NCBI GenBank assembly: GCA_036426205.1
Contig: CM071570.1
Span: forward strand, 48,720,629 to 48,784,628
Direction: 5' to 3'
DNA from: Ascaphus truei
Lineage: Eukaryota; Chordata; Amphibia; Anura; Ascaphidae
DNA: 64,000 nucleotides
Shown: positions 21,902 through 33,622 of the stretch, piece by piece
Numbering within the stretch: position 1 is the first letter of the stretch
How the letters are laid out: the number at the start of each line of letters is the position of its first letter
Position numbers and translations under genes: made by a program
Notes under the pieces: generated by a model
Databases searched by the model: none
Told to the model about the DNA's origin: nothing
The model's input: only the letters and a program-made list of their open reading frames with translations

Positions 21902-23540
21902 ATGGAATCAGAGAGAACAAGTCCTGACTGGAGACTATGCTATCAGATGTCCCAGAGAGATGTGCAAAACTTCATCAAAGACTTAGAAGTTTCTCACCAA
22001 GAAGCTAGCACGCTCAAAACAGAACTGGAGCTCTCACGCCAGGAGGGCCACAGTCTAAACACAGAGCTGGGTATGTTGAAGGAAACCCATGAGAATGCCC
22101 TGAGGGATTTAGAGACTGTAAAGAAGGAGAATGTAAGTCTGACGCAGAAAAATTCAGACTTGACTGATTAAATCAGTAAAGGTGATAAGAAGCTCCACCA
22201 AGCAGGAAAAGTGGAGAAGCAATTGATCCAGGAAAAGCTAGAGGTGCAGGAAGCACTGCAGAATGCAGAGAGGATGCAACGTGTCTCCCTGCAGCATCAC
22301 ACACAGGCAACGCACTTATGGCAGAGCCAGCTGCAAGAGCTACATGCAAGTCTGCAAGCAGCCAAGGAGAAGCAGCGAGTGCTACAGGAACGGCTGAGTA
22401 CCCAGTATGTCCCCACAGAACAGCATGAGGAACTGAGGGCCACGCTGTACGCCACAAGAGCATCGCTAGGGGCAGAGCTGGGTACTTTGAAGAAAGCCAA
22501 TGAAACTGTCCTTAAGGATATAGAGACTGTGAAAATGGAGAATATAAACCTGAAGGAAGAGGTTTTAAACCTGACTGGTCAGGTCAGTGATGGGACTGAG
22601 AAGCTTCACCAAGCGCAGAAAGTGAAGACACAATTGGCACAAGAAAAAAATGAAGTACAGGCTGCTCTGCAGAATGCAGAGAAATTGCTGGAAAAAGAAT
22701 GCCTCGCCCTGGAGCAGCTGAAGATCACGTTGAGCGCCACAAGAGCATCGCTGGAGGCGGAGCTTAGAAGCCAGGTGACTCTGTGTGAGAGGGAACATGA
22801 GAAGGTCCAAAGACTGGAGCAAGAGCTAGAGAACTGGCGACAAGAACTGCAGAGCTCAAAAAGATGGAGGAGGCGTTGATGCAAACCCAGAGTAAGCACC
22901 GGGAAGAGGTGAAGGCCCTGAGAGGGGACTGGCAGCATCAGATTGAAGAGCTGCAAACGCAGATGGCTGAGCACGAGATGCAGCGCACCAAGATGGAGGA
23001 GGTGTCCGTCCGTCAGGTGGCCTGCCTGATGTTGCACCATGAAACTGAGATGGCTGATATCCACAAGCGGCTGGACTACACGACCAATGAGGGGGCCCGG
23101 CTACAGCTGGAGCTAGACAAGGTCCGGGAGGAGCACCAGCAGCTGCAGGTCCAGAATAAAGAAAGAGAGACAGATTTAAGCCTTGCTCTGAGTCTGCTAG
23201 GAGATGTAGAATTGCGACTCAATTCTAACGAAGATGAACTAGCAGCCGCACTGAGTGAAAGAAGAAAGGCAGAAGGACTGCTTCAAGACCTGAGGAAGGA
23301 CCTGGAGTCTGAGCGGGCTGGCCGCAGGATGGCGGAGAAACAAAAGTGTGACCTAGACAAGGAGCTCGAGTCTCTAAAGTCTGAGTGGACGCTACGTTGG
23401 ACTCTACTGCTGCCCAGCAGGAGGTTTCTCAGATGAAGCTGGAGGAAAAGCTTACAAGCCCAAGACAGACGTTTGGGTCACTGAAGCAGTCCAAGGAAAA
23501 GGTGGCGGTAGAGATAAAGTCAAAGGATGATGAAGGGGAG
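21902..23540 (+). pseudogene. Myosin-II-rod-like coiled coil, retrocopy-like and broken
   Basis: From MESERTSPDW the frame is a long heptad-patterned coiled coil. Segments such as LRKDLESER, AEKQKCDL and ATLDSTAAQQEV match the rod of smooth or non-muscle myosin heavy chains. ETVKKENVSLT and KLHQAGKVEKQ match sarcomeric-type rods. A block of about 410 bp is duplicated: 22060-22270 and 22472-22681 both encode TELG/AELG, LETVK/IETVK, KLHQA, LQNAE. The frame has one TAA at 22169 and one-base shifts near 22860 and 23390. No introns are visible over 1.6 kb, as expected for a processed copy. The head, neck and most of the rod are absent. The rod homology is firm; the exact parent paralogue is not resolved. 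Confidence 0.7.
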
Positions 23541-24062
23541 GCTGCACTGGAACATGTTTTACCAGAGCCGCTGTCTATGCAGACTATCTCTTAAGTTATC
23601 TTCAAAACCCTGCTGTTCTCACAGAAGAACAAAAAGCGGATATGACACAAATTGAAGATATGCTGATTAAAGAATTTATAGGTCAGCAGCTGATTCTTAT
23701 AGTCGGCTGTCTAGATACCAGTGAAGAAGGAGGCAGGAAACGCCTTCTTGCTGTCCTACAAGAGATGCTTGTGATACCTAATACATCAACTTCCCTTATA
23801 ACGTGTCTAGTGGAATTATTGCTCCGTATTGTTAATGTAGATGACCGGAGAATTCAGATTGTGGCAGAAATAGTCTCTGAGCTGCGAGAGCCAATTGTTA
23901 GCGTGGATATACCAGCGGATGCCACGAAATCAAGGAAATTACAGTTAAAGATTGCAGATTTAAGAGTGCAGCTTAACGAAGCCAAACAAGCCTTGGAGGA
24001 CTCCATAGTTTTACAAGATTTCAGTCTTGCATCTGAATTAAAGCAGATAGTGAGGTACCAGT
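23541..24062 (+). pseudogene. NCAPG: Condensin subunit NCAPG fragment fused in line
   Basis: Segments EHVLPEP, YADYLLSYLQNP, KEFIGQQLIL, LDTSEEGGRKRLLAVLQE, RRIQIVAEIVSELREPIV and LQDFSLASELK match the middle HEAT-repeat region of NCAPG, the non-SMC condensin I subunit that binds DNA with CAP-H. About 170 residues run without introns, with one frameshift near 23570. It follows the myosin-rod-like part on the same strand after a junction near 23500-23545. NCAPG identity is strong from memory of the family; that the two parts were once one transcript is inference. Confidence 0.75.
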
Positions 24063-24232
24063 CCTCAGGCCCAGATGGCCTGGTAATTACCCCAAAAAGA
24101 AAATGCCTAAATTGGAAGGCAAGAAAAAAAAAAGGGAAGGGCCGACGTCAGACATTGGCGACAAAGATGCTGGTGCACGGGAATGGTGCATGGGCCGCTC
24201 CACAGGACGATGTTTCGCTGGGGAGAGGGATA
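24063..24232 (+). other. Basic, A-rich tail after the NCAPG fragment
   Basis: The frame continues with a lysine-rich, non-NCAPG sequence across AAGAAAAAAAAAAGGG (about 24121-24136). The A run could be a decayed poly(A) tail of a processed copy, but further sequence follows before the LTR. Confidence 0.3.
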
Positions 24233-24882
24233 TGTGACAGAGTCACTGACTCAGTAGGCTGTGACAGTGAAAGAGAGATGCTGCAGCCAGATCACTGAGT
24301 GTTAATCTCCACAGACAGAGAAAGCACAGCTGAAGACTGATTAAACAGGGGCTGAACTCATGAGTGAAACAAGTGCTTTAAAAAGCAGGAAGTTGCTCAC
24401 ACAAGGTGAGCTTGTTTTTACAGGAAGTGGGAGAACTCTCCCGGCTTGGAAGCCGTAGCAGCTGCTGCTGCTCTGGTCCCCAGTCCTGCGAGGAGCTTTG
24501 CTGCTGGGACCAGCTGGGACCCCAACCCAGGATAAAGATAAACATTGCTGCGAGGCTGGACACAGCCTGCTCCCCGGAACCGTGTTCCTGTTTGCTGTTT
24601 GGAGCTGCAACAGATAAGATTTTATTATTACACTTATTGGTTATACTTTGTGTTGCATATGTTTTGGGCATGACCAGATTAGCTGGCTGTCTTGTTAGTA
24701 AGGGCTCAAGAAGTGAGTTAGTTTCCCTAAAGGGAACAGGCTTTAATTTTCAAGAAAGTAGTTTCTTAAAGGGACAGTGCACCCGAACTTTATTTTGGTT
24801 GTGGCTAATAAACCACTATGGTTGAACGTTTCCCACCGTGTCTAGCGTCTTACTGACCCCGCCGCGAGGCCGTCTTGCCACA
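24233..24882 (+). mobile_element. LTR (TG...CA) directly after the chimeric pseudogene
   Basis: The block begins TGTGACAGAGTCACTG and ends CGTCTTGCCACA. It has GCTTTAAAAAGCAGG near 24375 as a possible TATA region and GGCTAATAAACCAC near 24808 as a poly(A) signal. No target duplication is evident, and the other LTR is not in the window. Confidence 0.5.
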
Positions 24883-26006
24883 GTATCCACAGTGCCAATC
24901 AATAAGTTTATATTTTAACATATATTTTAAATGTACAGATGTAATAAGATTTACTGCCTGCATGACCGAGAGAAGCTAGGTCTAAATCCCCAGCAATTAT
25001 TTATGTTTTGCTGAGTGAAAGCAGGTGAAGCAGTGTGAGTGTGACTGAGCTGCAAGAGCACCATGCCTAGCCTCAGTCATAGTCCTCTGCAGTAACAATA
25101 GGTGACGCTCGTGTGCTACTGTGTCTTTAATCTATATGTAAATGCAATGTAACCCATCCCTTATTCCTGTTAATTTCATATATCATATGATATTCCATTT
25201 ATTTCAATTTAACCCACCATATAGTCCCCTGATGACTAAAAAGTATTTTTAAAGTATGATTTTTTTTATTAGATTAAAATAAATGGCAGTTTAGAGATAA
25301 GTAACAAATACTTTGTATATTTGGAAGAAGGTTGAAGAAGATTTTATCATTTCATAATCTTTATCAACCGACATTTTCTTTGTACCTGCGCTTGTGCAGT
25401 TTCACATGCAAAATAATTGTGAGAATGCTATTTATTAATAATCGAGAATAAATTTCTGCGCATGCCTCTACTATAGAATTTATGTGGAATGCATATGCGT
25501 ATCTTTCATTTCTACACAAGCGTCTCTATGGGACCTGGTTGAAATGCGTGTTATTTCATTTCTGTACATGCATACTCAGGTATTGACAATTGAATGGAAC
25601 ACATACATTACCTCCATTATCCGTTATTGCTGTTGATGTTTACCAGCTTGCCCTAAATCTGCAAAACAAGGATTAAGCAATGACTAAAATAATGCAAATA
25701 CTTTTATAAATAATCAAATCTTCTACTTGCGGTTTCTTTTACAGGTTCAAATGTTAAATAATTGTTACATTGTTTGTTATTTAGAGAAGAAATAGATGTA
25801 ATGCAATGTAATTCATACATTACAGTATCGCTAAAAAAATTCCCTACACACACATAGTAGTACTGCTCATCAGCCTGCAAAACAAGGATGAAAAGAACAA
25901 TTAAACAATGACTACAATAATTTACTAGCTTAAAAACTTTTTAATAACTGCGTTTATTCAAAGAAAGGCTTTAAAAAAAATGTTATTCATTCAATCCACA
26001 AATTCT
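24883..26006. other. AT-rich sequence with a small diverged duplication
   Basis: CTGCAAAACAAGGAT followed by AATGACTA and AATAAT occurs at about 25660 and again at about 25876, a diverged duplication 215 bp apart. No coding signal was seen. Confidence 0.45.
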
Positions 26007-26391
26007 TCACTCTGATGACTCCAGTCCACAGTCCTCTGATGCCTTTAAAGTGCATTGATTGTGTCCTTCATGATCTTGAATTGTTACAGCAGTGAGTTGA
26101 AACTGCTTCTTCAGTTCATCTAAAATGTCTCTCTTCAAATTGTTGGGAATCGCCTTCTTACCCCTTGAGTCGTCATAGTTGACTTGTTTGGACCACTGGG
26201 AATATTGTTCAAAACTTACATGTTGTTGGTAGATTAGCTGGACATATTGATTCGGCTCTCCACCGCACTTTTCAAGATATTGTGCCAAAGCTTCCTATGG
26301 TGTATCGTGAAGCTGGATGTCACTTACTGCATTCACAGTGACTATGGGAAACAGGCATCCAGGTGTCAGCAGATTGTGTTCGGTATCATGC
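26007..26391 (-). pseudogene. Possible BEN-like exon with one stop codon
   Basis: On the minus strand a pyrimidine-rich acceptor, TTTGTCTTCTCTTAG, ends at 26392. From 26391 a frame runs with LLTPGCLFPIVTVNAV, a TAG near 26294, then YLEKCGGEPNQYVQLIYQQ, YSQWSKQVNYDDSRGKKAIP and NNLKRDILDEL to a stop near 26007. The spacing of the SRGK...AIP...LKRDI pattern recalls BEN domains, which bind DNA in chromatin regulators and some transposon proteins. Family assignment is tentative. The codon structure and acceptor look real; the internal stop argues for decay. Confidence 0.4.
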
Positions 26392-26419
26392 CTAAGAGAA
26401 GACAAAGATTCGTAAAATA

Positions 26420-27640
26420 GTCTGCAGGGTCAGAACTGAGTAAATACTACATACTGTACACTTTTGCTTCTAATTTTTTTTTTCACACAGCCACACAGTA
26501 TGAATACAGTATGCATCTGCACTCTTTTAATCTTTATAATGTTCCTAATTGTCAGAGTAAAATGATTCAACTAGTGTATTAGATCAGCCTTGAAAATGAT
26601 GAGCGATCTGCTGCAGAGGTTTGGGAGATTCTGCAGAACAAGCATGATATTCCAGTGTCTGAGTTCAGCATCAGACTAATGAGATGAAAACTGGACTGGA
26701 CCTTTGGACATGTGAGGTAAAGTGCAGGTAGGCTCTGCGAGTACACAAAGTGTATTACACCGGGGCTACAAAGTTTCTCCTCGAGTCCTGGTTTTGGCCC
26801 AAGTATCCCTGTCCTATTTCCCCCACATGTATAATGTTCCCATATGCATATTATGCTTGGTACTTTTGTGTATCTCATTGTGATGGTGAGGGGGTAACCA
26901 GGCTCTTAATAAAGGTCAAGCCCTGTTTTGGTTACCTCTGATCCGAAATAAGGGTTCAAGAAGAGTCAGCTCTTGAACCCAGTAACTGTATATGCATAAC
27001 CTGTAATTTGTGGCAATAAAGATTTTATGTGGTTTGACTTTCCAGGGATGCCAGCGAGCAGGGATTGCTAGGGCATGAGTTTCAAGGGGGGTTTTGCAGA
27101 GAAATTGTTGTCAGAATGTGCCTAGGTAATTGGGGTCCAGAGTTGTCGGTTCCCCTAAAAACGTACCGAGATTCTCAGATACATGTAGGCACATTGTCCC
27201 GGCAATATCTCCCCTTAAAAACGCTTGCGCGACTCACCGCTAGGGTTTCCTGCTTAAGCATAGCCCAGAAAGCAAAGGGATAAAATGTGTCCCTGTAACT
27301 ATAAGGGGTCCCTAGGTTAATAGGGATACCCCAATTAATGCCCAGGTAGCTCAGAACCTATATTGGGGTTCATGGGTGCTCCAACCATACTGTATATAAG
27401 GTTTATATAACGTTGTTAGGGGACTCTCAGAGTCCAGTCTGTCTTAAGATAATGTGTGGGGAATAAAGGCTAATAGAAATAAAAGTGCAGCTTTCTATTC
27501 TATTCCCCATACCAAGAGACGTAGGAAAGTATTAAAAGTGTATTTTTATTTAATACTGTAATAGTGCTGGTATGTACTGTTGTGCACTGTATTTGAACTG
27601 GGATTTTCGGAACCGATGCCCCCACAGACTGTCAGGGTTA
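26420..27640. other. LTR-like fragments without defined ends
   Basis: Poly(A)-signal contexts occur at about 26895 (CTTAATAAAGG), 27015 (GGCAATAAAGA) and 27462 (GGGAATAAAGGC). TATA-like GTATATAAGG lies at about 27393. These suggest stacked LTR remnants, but no terminal pairs were found. Confidence 0.3.
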
Positions 27641-27649
27641 CCAAGTTAG

Positions 27650-27800
27650 TGCCAGTAAGTCTAGTGGACATCGGAGTTCAAAGTAGCCAGAGGATGCCAG
27701 AGTTGTGGAAGCATTTGGGTAGCAGGGAAGGGCTCAAGTATCCATGTCCTGAGAACAATGGCAGTCGTCCGAGCTGCCATTTGATTTGCCAGACCTAGAG
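27650..27800 (+). repeat. Interspersed repeat, copy 2
   Basis: This shares landmarks with 9500-9625 (CAGAGGATGCCAGAG, CATTTGGG, CATGTCCTG), with several indels between them. Confidence 0.55.
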
Positions 27801-27894
27801 GAACCTGACCCATTGGGTGGCATGAGATAGCCAGGGATGGAGGTGGCATTCTTGCGCATGTCCCTTGACAATTTCCTGCTGACCCGGCTTACTG

Positions 27895-29300
27895 GACCGG
27901 CATGGCTCTGATTGGCTACTGAGAAAGTTCCCACATGCTGATTGGCTGTAGTATTATGTGAATGGACTTCCAAATACTACAAGAAACCCCTGAGCCAATA
28001 AGGTTTGAGATTTACAGCGGTAGAAGTGCGGGCGGGCTTTTCAAAGATGCTCTTGCACAAATAGCAGAGCACCAGCTTCAGTTTTCAACCTCAGAAGCCT
28101 GCCCGAAAAGTTTCTAAGTCCCACTTTTTGCAGCCAATTCTAATAATCAAACATAGCGGTCACGGCTCGGATTGCAAGCTGATTTTAGTTCCAGGAGTTT
28201 GGTACTAACACCCGGTCAAGAAAAAGTCCAAGTTCTCAGAAGAGAAGGGAGCGGTGGCATGTGGAACTTCATGCCGATTTAGGAACCAGAGGATTTTGGG
28301 CTAAGTCCCGGTCAGGGTAAAACTCTTATTTGGACTTCCCTGCATGTAGAACAGTCTAGTTTTTGACCCCCAGTAAGTGTGCTTTTAGTCTGTATTTTGT
28401 GTTCACTGTGTGTATGCCTATTTCTGTGAATAAACTACAATTTATTTCATTACCTTGTTTTTCTCAATGAATGATTCCGGTAAAGGTGTGCATTAAACCT
28501 GGTCTCCAGTGACACTCATCTCCCTACAGACAGACCCGGTAATTCAATAAAATGAGGTGTCTGCATGGAGATGCTAGATCAAAGGAGAGGAGGGAAGTCG
28601 AGGTGTTGAACAGTTTGGTGAGAGGGGAAGGGCGGAGTACTAGGTCCAGAGAACAAGAGCTCCCCGCGAGGAAACACTTCTTCTGCCAGACTTGGGGGAG
28701 CCTGCCCAGCAGGAGGCAATGGGCTGGCTCGGGGAAGCTGCTCCTCGTAGGCACGATTCCCATTGGTCAATTCATATTTCACGCTCAACTGGCTTTTCAA
28801 GCTGGCTCGACATGCCCCCTCCTCTGACGTAGACAGCAAGACGAGCCCCATTCTTATTGGCTGGTAGAGTTACGATCCGTTCTCTGATTGGTCGCCAGTC
28901 TCCTTTCCATGTTAAGCATAGGACAGCGAGGTCTATGTAAGGAGACTGCCCGATCAGAGATCCCCAAGCCTGCAACAGTTAGTATACAACAAGCTCCCAC
29001 AATGTGCTGGAACCATCACAAGCCAACATGCTGTACCAAGGATTGGATGGATAATGCACAACTGACACTGATTCACACCCATGCAGCATCATTGGGAATT
29101 GTGTTATATTGCATACTGTCTGTAGTGATCCTCAGCTGAGGATCACAGGTTACTCGAGTTAGTAGTTTCTAAGTAAATGTGTTGTATCACCTGTTTACCA
29201 TGCCTGTATTCTTCCCACTGACCATAGGCCACGTGTTGCCCAGTAAGTTTTCAATAAGGAATCAGGCCGCACCTCAGCAATTGTCATAAGTGTAAGATCT
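27895..29300. other. Promoter-like CCAAT clusters, no gene
   Basis: ATTGG boxes occur at about 27910 and 27940 (TGATTGGCT twice), and again at about 28760, 28857 and 28887 (TGATTGGTCG) with a TGACGT half-site at 28825. AATAAACTAC lies at about 28430. This may be the LTR or leader of the retroelement that follows. No terminal repeats were identified. Confidence 0.3.
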
Positions 29301-29829
29301 AAAAGTAGAGAAGTTACATTTGAGGGGCTGCTGAGATCACAAATTTTTAAATTTAATTAGTGTGATACACACTATAAGTTCCACAGTTATACAGTCAGAC
29401 ATCGACACTTCTACAGAAGTTGCTAGAACAATCGCTCTATAGTGCTCCTGCCAACATTTTGTTCTACCTCACAATGAGTGCCGCCATTTTAACCGATTGG
29501 TGCATGTGGGACGGCATAGATTTTAATAAGGTGCTACCGGTCCCAGATACTGTACAAAAGATGATGCAAGTATCAATGGAGTAGACGTGCAGGACCCCCA
29601 TAGAGATAGGCCCAAATTCAGGAGAATATGTTGTGCTACAATACTAAGACTGCATATACAGTATATTGTGTATGTGTGATGATGATATTGACCAAAGTTC
29701 CTGATAGTATTGTGGGGAAGGACCAGAAGATGTAGGCTGTTACTGTGGGATTTAAACCTGTTGCGGGCCCTAGCAATGTTGCTTAATACACTAAACTGTA
29801 CTAGATAAGATCCAGGAATTCCTAGCTAG

Positions 29830-31740
29830 TGAGGGAGCCACAATGGAAGAGTTTCGTAAAAAAACTGTACCCTGAAGTGCCCACTTCCTCTAAAGGACAT
29901 GCCCCAGATTCTGCCAAGGCCCTTATCACAGTCATGGGACAGTTAGTGGAGAAATCTGTGCATTCCAGGGGGGAGGGGCACAATTACTAAAGGAAATTAC
30001 AAATCTTCTCAGGCCTGAATCTCAATAGGGAGGACAATTTTGAAAGTTGGATAGAGCAGGACACACAAATGGTACAGGAATCGTGGGCTCAGATCAATAC
30101 AAGAAGATCCGGATTGCGGAATGCTTAAAGGGGCAAACATTATACATAGTAAGAGACGCTAGAGAAGGAAATGTTGTTAGTACCCCTAATGTATACCTGC
30201 AGGCATTAGAAAATACATTAGGCACCACTGGAAGTGGGAAAGAATTGTATTTTAGATTCCAGGGAATATACCAAAGCGTGGGTGAGGGCGAGTTGTTGTG
30301 CAGACTGGAAGTGGCTTTACTGACGGTAGTGGTATGGGTATCACCCCTGATCTGGTTGATTGCACCCGAGTAGAACAATTGATCCATCAAGAGATGTAAT
30401 GAGCATCTACTTGCAACTCCGAGAGCAGAAAGAGTCTCCCCAAAGCTTTTAATGCTACTACAAGAGATACGGGATGAGGAAGAACAGATGACGCTCTGCC
30501 CAGCTGCAGGGCGGTCCACTAAGTGCGTAGCAGCAACTAGCGAATAGGGATCGAGAGAGTATGGCTGGTGTCTGGCCTGATGAAGGACTGATATGGGCTA
30601 TGACCCGCGATAGGCCAAGTGAGGAGCGGCCAAAAATGGGCCAAGCAGGTGAGCCCACAGAGGATGTTGCTAATGAGAATATTCGAGAAGAACATTGGGG
30701 AAAAGCATGATGGTCACCCCAAAGAGAGCAAACCTCTAGATGGAGAAGGAAGTCGTAGAGAAATCATGTTCCAAAAACTGGAGCGGCGGATTTGTGTTAT
30801 AGATGTGGGGAAGAAGGACACTGTGCCAGGAATTGCTGGAAAAGAGAGAATTTACCTCAGGTCGTGAAGCAGTTCATCTGCTTTCGTTCTGCTTCCGGAA
30901 ATGACCTCGAGATCCAGTGAAAGAGCATACTGTGACTTCAGTGCAGAAAGGCTCCATCCAAACCTCACCGGCAAGAGATCATACTACCTCCCATTTACCC
31001 CGGGAACTACTGGGGCTATCAAAGTGAATGAAAGCAAAGCTTGCGGGTCAAGTATGCAACATCCTCTTGGTTAGTGGATCACAGGTATCAATTATTTTTA
31101 AACCCTGGTATGGTCGGTACCTAAAATATCTGCCATTGCAACCGTTGGAAGGCTTCATTTTTTGAGGCCTCAGTGACACCAGCGACCCTTATCTTTGGTA
31201 TGTAGTGAAGTTTGGATTTCAAAAGAAAATAACTGGAGTTTAAGGACCGTTGATGGTGTGGCCCTCATGTGCCTTGAAGTCAGCAGCATGGAAAAACTGG
31301 AGCCATAATTGGCATGAATGCTAATTTTTTGGACAACTACTTTATCAAAATGGTGCCAGACCATTGGGGGAAACACTTATTGCTGGATATTGATCCCTTG
31401 CATTAGAAGGCATACCAAATGCTCCTCAAGAGTGTACACACTGGCGAAATATAGAAGGAATCGCTGTCATACTAGATATTTCACTCCATGGAGGAAACGC
31501 AGGAGGGTTATCAGTAAAGACTGGGGTGCTGTCCATACAGAAGAGGAAGATGACACACTAGGAGTAGAAGTAAGAAATGGGAATGCCCATGATTTGTGGA
31601 TGCGAAGAGGCACGATGGTGGCTCACCACTATAGTGCTGAGGTAAAGGGCACAACACAGATGAGAAAATCCCAATGGGATACAGATGTAGCCAGCTTTAT
31701 CTCCACCCTACCCCACAACATGTGCTTGTGAACCGCAGAC
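29830..31740 (+). pseudogene. Retroelement gag, zinc knuckle and protease, decayed
   Basis: Gag-like sequence at 30100-30330 (LKGQTLYIVRDAR, PNVYLQALENTLGTTGSGKE, FRFQGIYQ) resembles the Ty3/gypsy-derived gag also seen in PNMA-type genes. A CCHC zinc knuckle with exact C-X2-C-X4-H-X4-C spacing lies at 30795-30836. A retroviral-type aspartic protease follows, with LLVSGSQVSIIF at 31064-31099. The expected catalytic DTGS or DSGS is VSGS at 31070-31081, so the active aspartate is lost. A downstream region around 31560-31640 (NAHDLWMRRGTMVA) matches sequence after protease in such elements. Frames are shifted several times and reverse transcriptase is absent. It is a dead fragment. Confidence 0.7.
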
Positions 31741-31789
31741 CATACATGGAGTGATCACAGCCAAGTGCAGAGCAGGGGGAATTGCCCAT

Positions 31790-32060
31790 CAGGATTAATA
31801 CAGCGGGGGTTCCCTGCTTCTGAATGGGACTCCCACTGTGTTAATTCTACCGCAGCGCATCAGTCTGGAAGAGCTGTGCAGAGAGCAGACATAATCGGTC
31901 CCTCTCCCTGCACATCTCTAACAGGCGATCGCAATGTTTTTGTTTTATTTGAATTACATAGTATTGAAGCAGGGGGTCTCCAGAGCTGAACCACATTAAT
32001 TTCAGCCCTGGGAAATTCTGCTTCTGGAGTTACAGGTCGCAGTATAGGGTGTCGGTATCT
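31790..32060 (-). repeat. Interspersed repeat shared with 3.3-3.6 kb
   Basis: The minus-strand sequence of 31963-32027 matches 3500-3560 (GGAGCTGAAAT, GGTTCAGCTC, CCCCCTGCTTCAAT). A similar TGAATGGGACT segment lies at about 31820 and in the hairpin at 41184-41342, linking the three. Confidence 0.55.
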
Positions 32061-33420
32061 CCTGCACATTTAAATACATAAATAACCACACAAATCCACC
32101 TGACTGTAGCCGAGCCACAGACGAGGCATAGATGAGGCGTGGGCAACAAAGTATTCACGTTGATGTCAGATCACACCTTCTCATGGTCATGCAAGCAATA
32201 AATCTTAATACATCTGTATGTTTAATGTTTTTTTCACCCAGAGATATAGACCTCTGTAGGGGGTGCCAGTAGCTGCTCTGGCTGGGCTAGCTTTGAATTG
32301 GTCCCTGTGACGCGGAGCTTTAAACCCCAGCCAGAGCGACTACCTAGCCGGCACCCTCTATGGAGGGAGCGGTGTTGTGTTGGTGGTAGAGGAGGCAGGT
32401 GGAAGGGGTACTTGCCCTACTGTGGATGGTTTTGCCTCCTAGGGGTGATAATGGGAGGGATTAATTACATTAGCAGTTAGTAAAGCATTGCATGGCAATT
32501 ATTTACTAACCGCTAATGTAGCAAACAGGGGTTAGCTGTCTCCACAGAGCCGCTGAGGAAGGCAAGAGGTGGTGAAAATCCAGTCTCCGTATCTATTCTT
32601 CCTTTTGATGATGTAGATGACATATATGGGTACCTACGTCATGAGGAAAAACTACAGTATAGGACCATATACGGTCACATCTATCATCAAAGACAGGACA
32701 GATATAGAGGCTGCTTCTCACTACCTCTTACCTTCCTCAGCTGTTCTGGTGAAATGCGCAGCTCCTCCAGACTGGTTGGGTGGGACGATTAATTCTGTTT
32801 TTAATCCTTCGCAGACACAAACTTTGCTGTTTTTGGTGATGCGGACGAGCCATGGACAGACCAAGGATTTTCACATGTTGGTCTGCGGCACTGAAAACAG
32901 TAAATCTGGACACATCTGTACAGTAGGTCTCTGGGATCAGACCTAGCTAGTCCAGAATAGTGTCCGTGACTTTTTTTATAGTCCAATGCTTGTTCTGTGG
33001 AGAGAGCTTGGTAGGCTGCTTTTGCGTCTCTGGTAAGTAGCGGGTCCAAAGTAGTTGCTCAGCGATTCTTTTTCCAACCGTGAGCAGTATCAACCCTCTC
33101 AAAGGTCAGAAGAAATGCCAGCTTCTGTTTTAATTTTAAGCAGCAACACCGGTGGGTTGCCTGGAAGCCCTGGTCTGGCCAATGCCATGGTCTGGGCCAG
33201 CAGTTGAAGGAGCCTCTCTGTTTATTGGGTCTGCCTCTCCTGCTGGGCCTGCCTCTATGCTTGCGGGGCCTGCTATTGCCAGAGTTCTTGAAAAAAAATT
33301 CAATGATGGTCTCCTGGGCTGTTTGAAATCAAAGGGCCACCTCTAGCATATCATTTGTGACAGCAACTGTAGGCGATGCATGCAGAGGTAGCGACAGGAG
33401 ACTTGCGTTTGGAAAAGTAA
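32061..33420. other. No gene seen
   Basis: Short open frames only. No family motif or clear repeat boundary was found. Confidence 0.4.
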
Positions 33421-33424
33421 ACGT

Positions 33425-33622
33425 GGCCTTTATTCAGCCAAATTCAGCAACATACCAACACAGCTTTTCCTCAGCCAAGGTTCAGCAACACAAAAATACA
33501 GCTTTTCTTCAGCTAAAATTCAGAAACACAAAATATAGCTTTTCTTCAACTAAAATTCAGAAACACAAAATATAGCTTTTCTTCAACTAAAATTCAGAAA
33601 CACAAAATATAGCTTCAGTAAG
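33425..33622 (+). repeat. 37-bp tandem repeat, four to five copies
   Basis: AGCTTTTC-type starts fall at 33462, 33500, 33537 and 33574, with a last AGCTTCAG at 33611. The period is 37 bp after an initial 38. Copies three and four are nearly identical (CTTCAACTAAAATTCAG), and copy one is the most diverged, which suggests recent expansion at the right end. Confidence 0.9.

Noticed and set aside
23541..24062. A functional NCAPG gene
   Set aside because: Only a fragment is present, without introns and with a frameshift near 23570.
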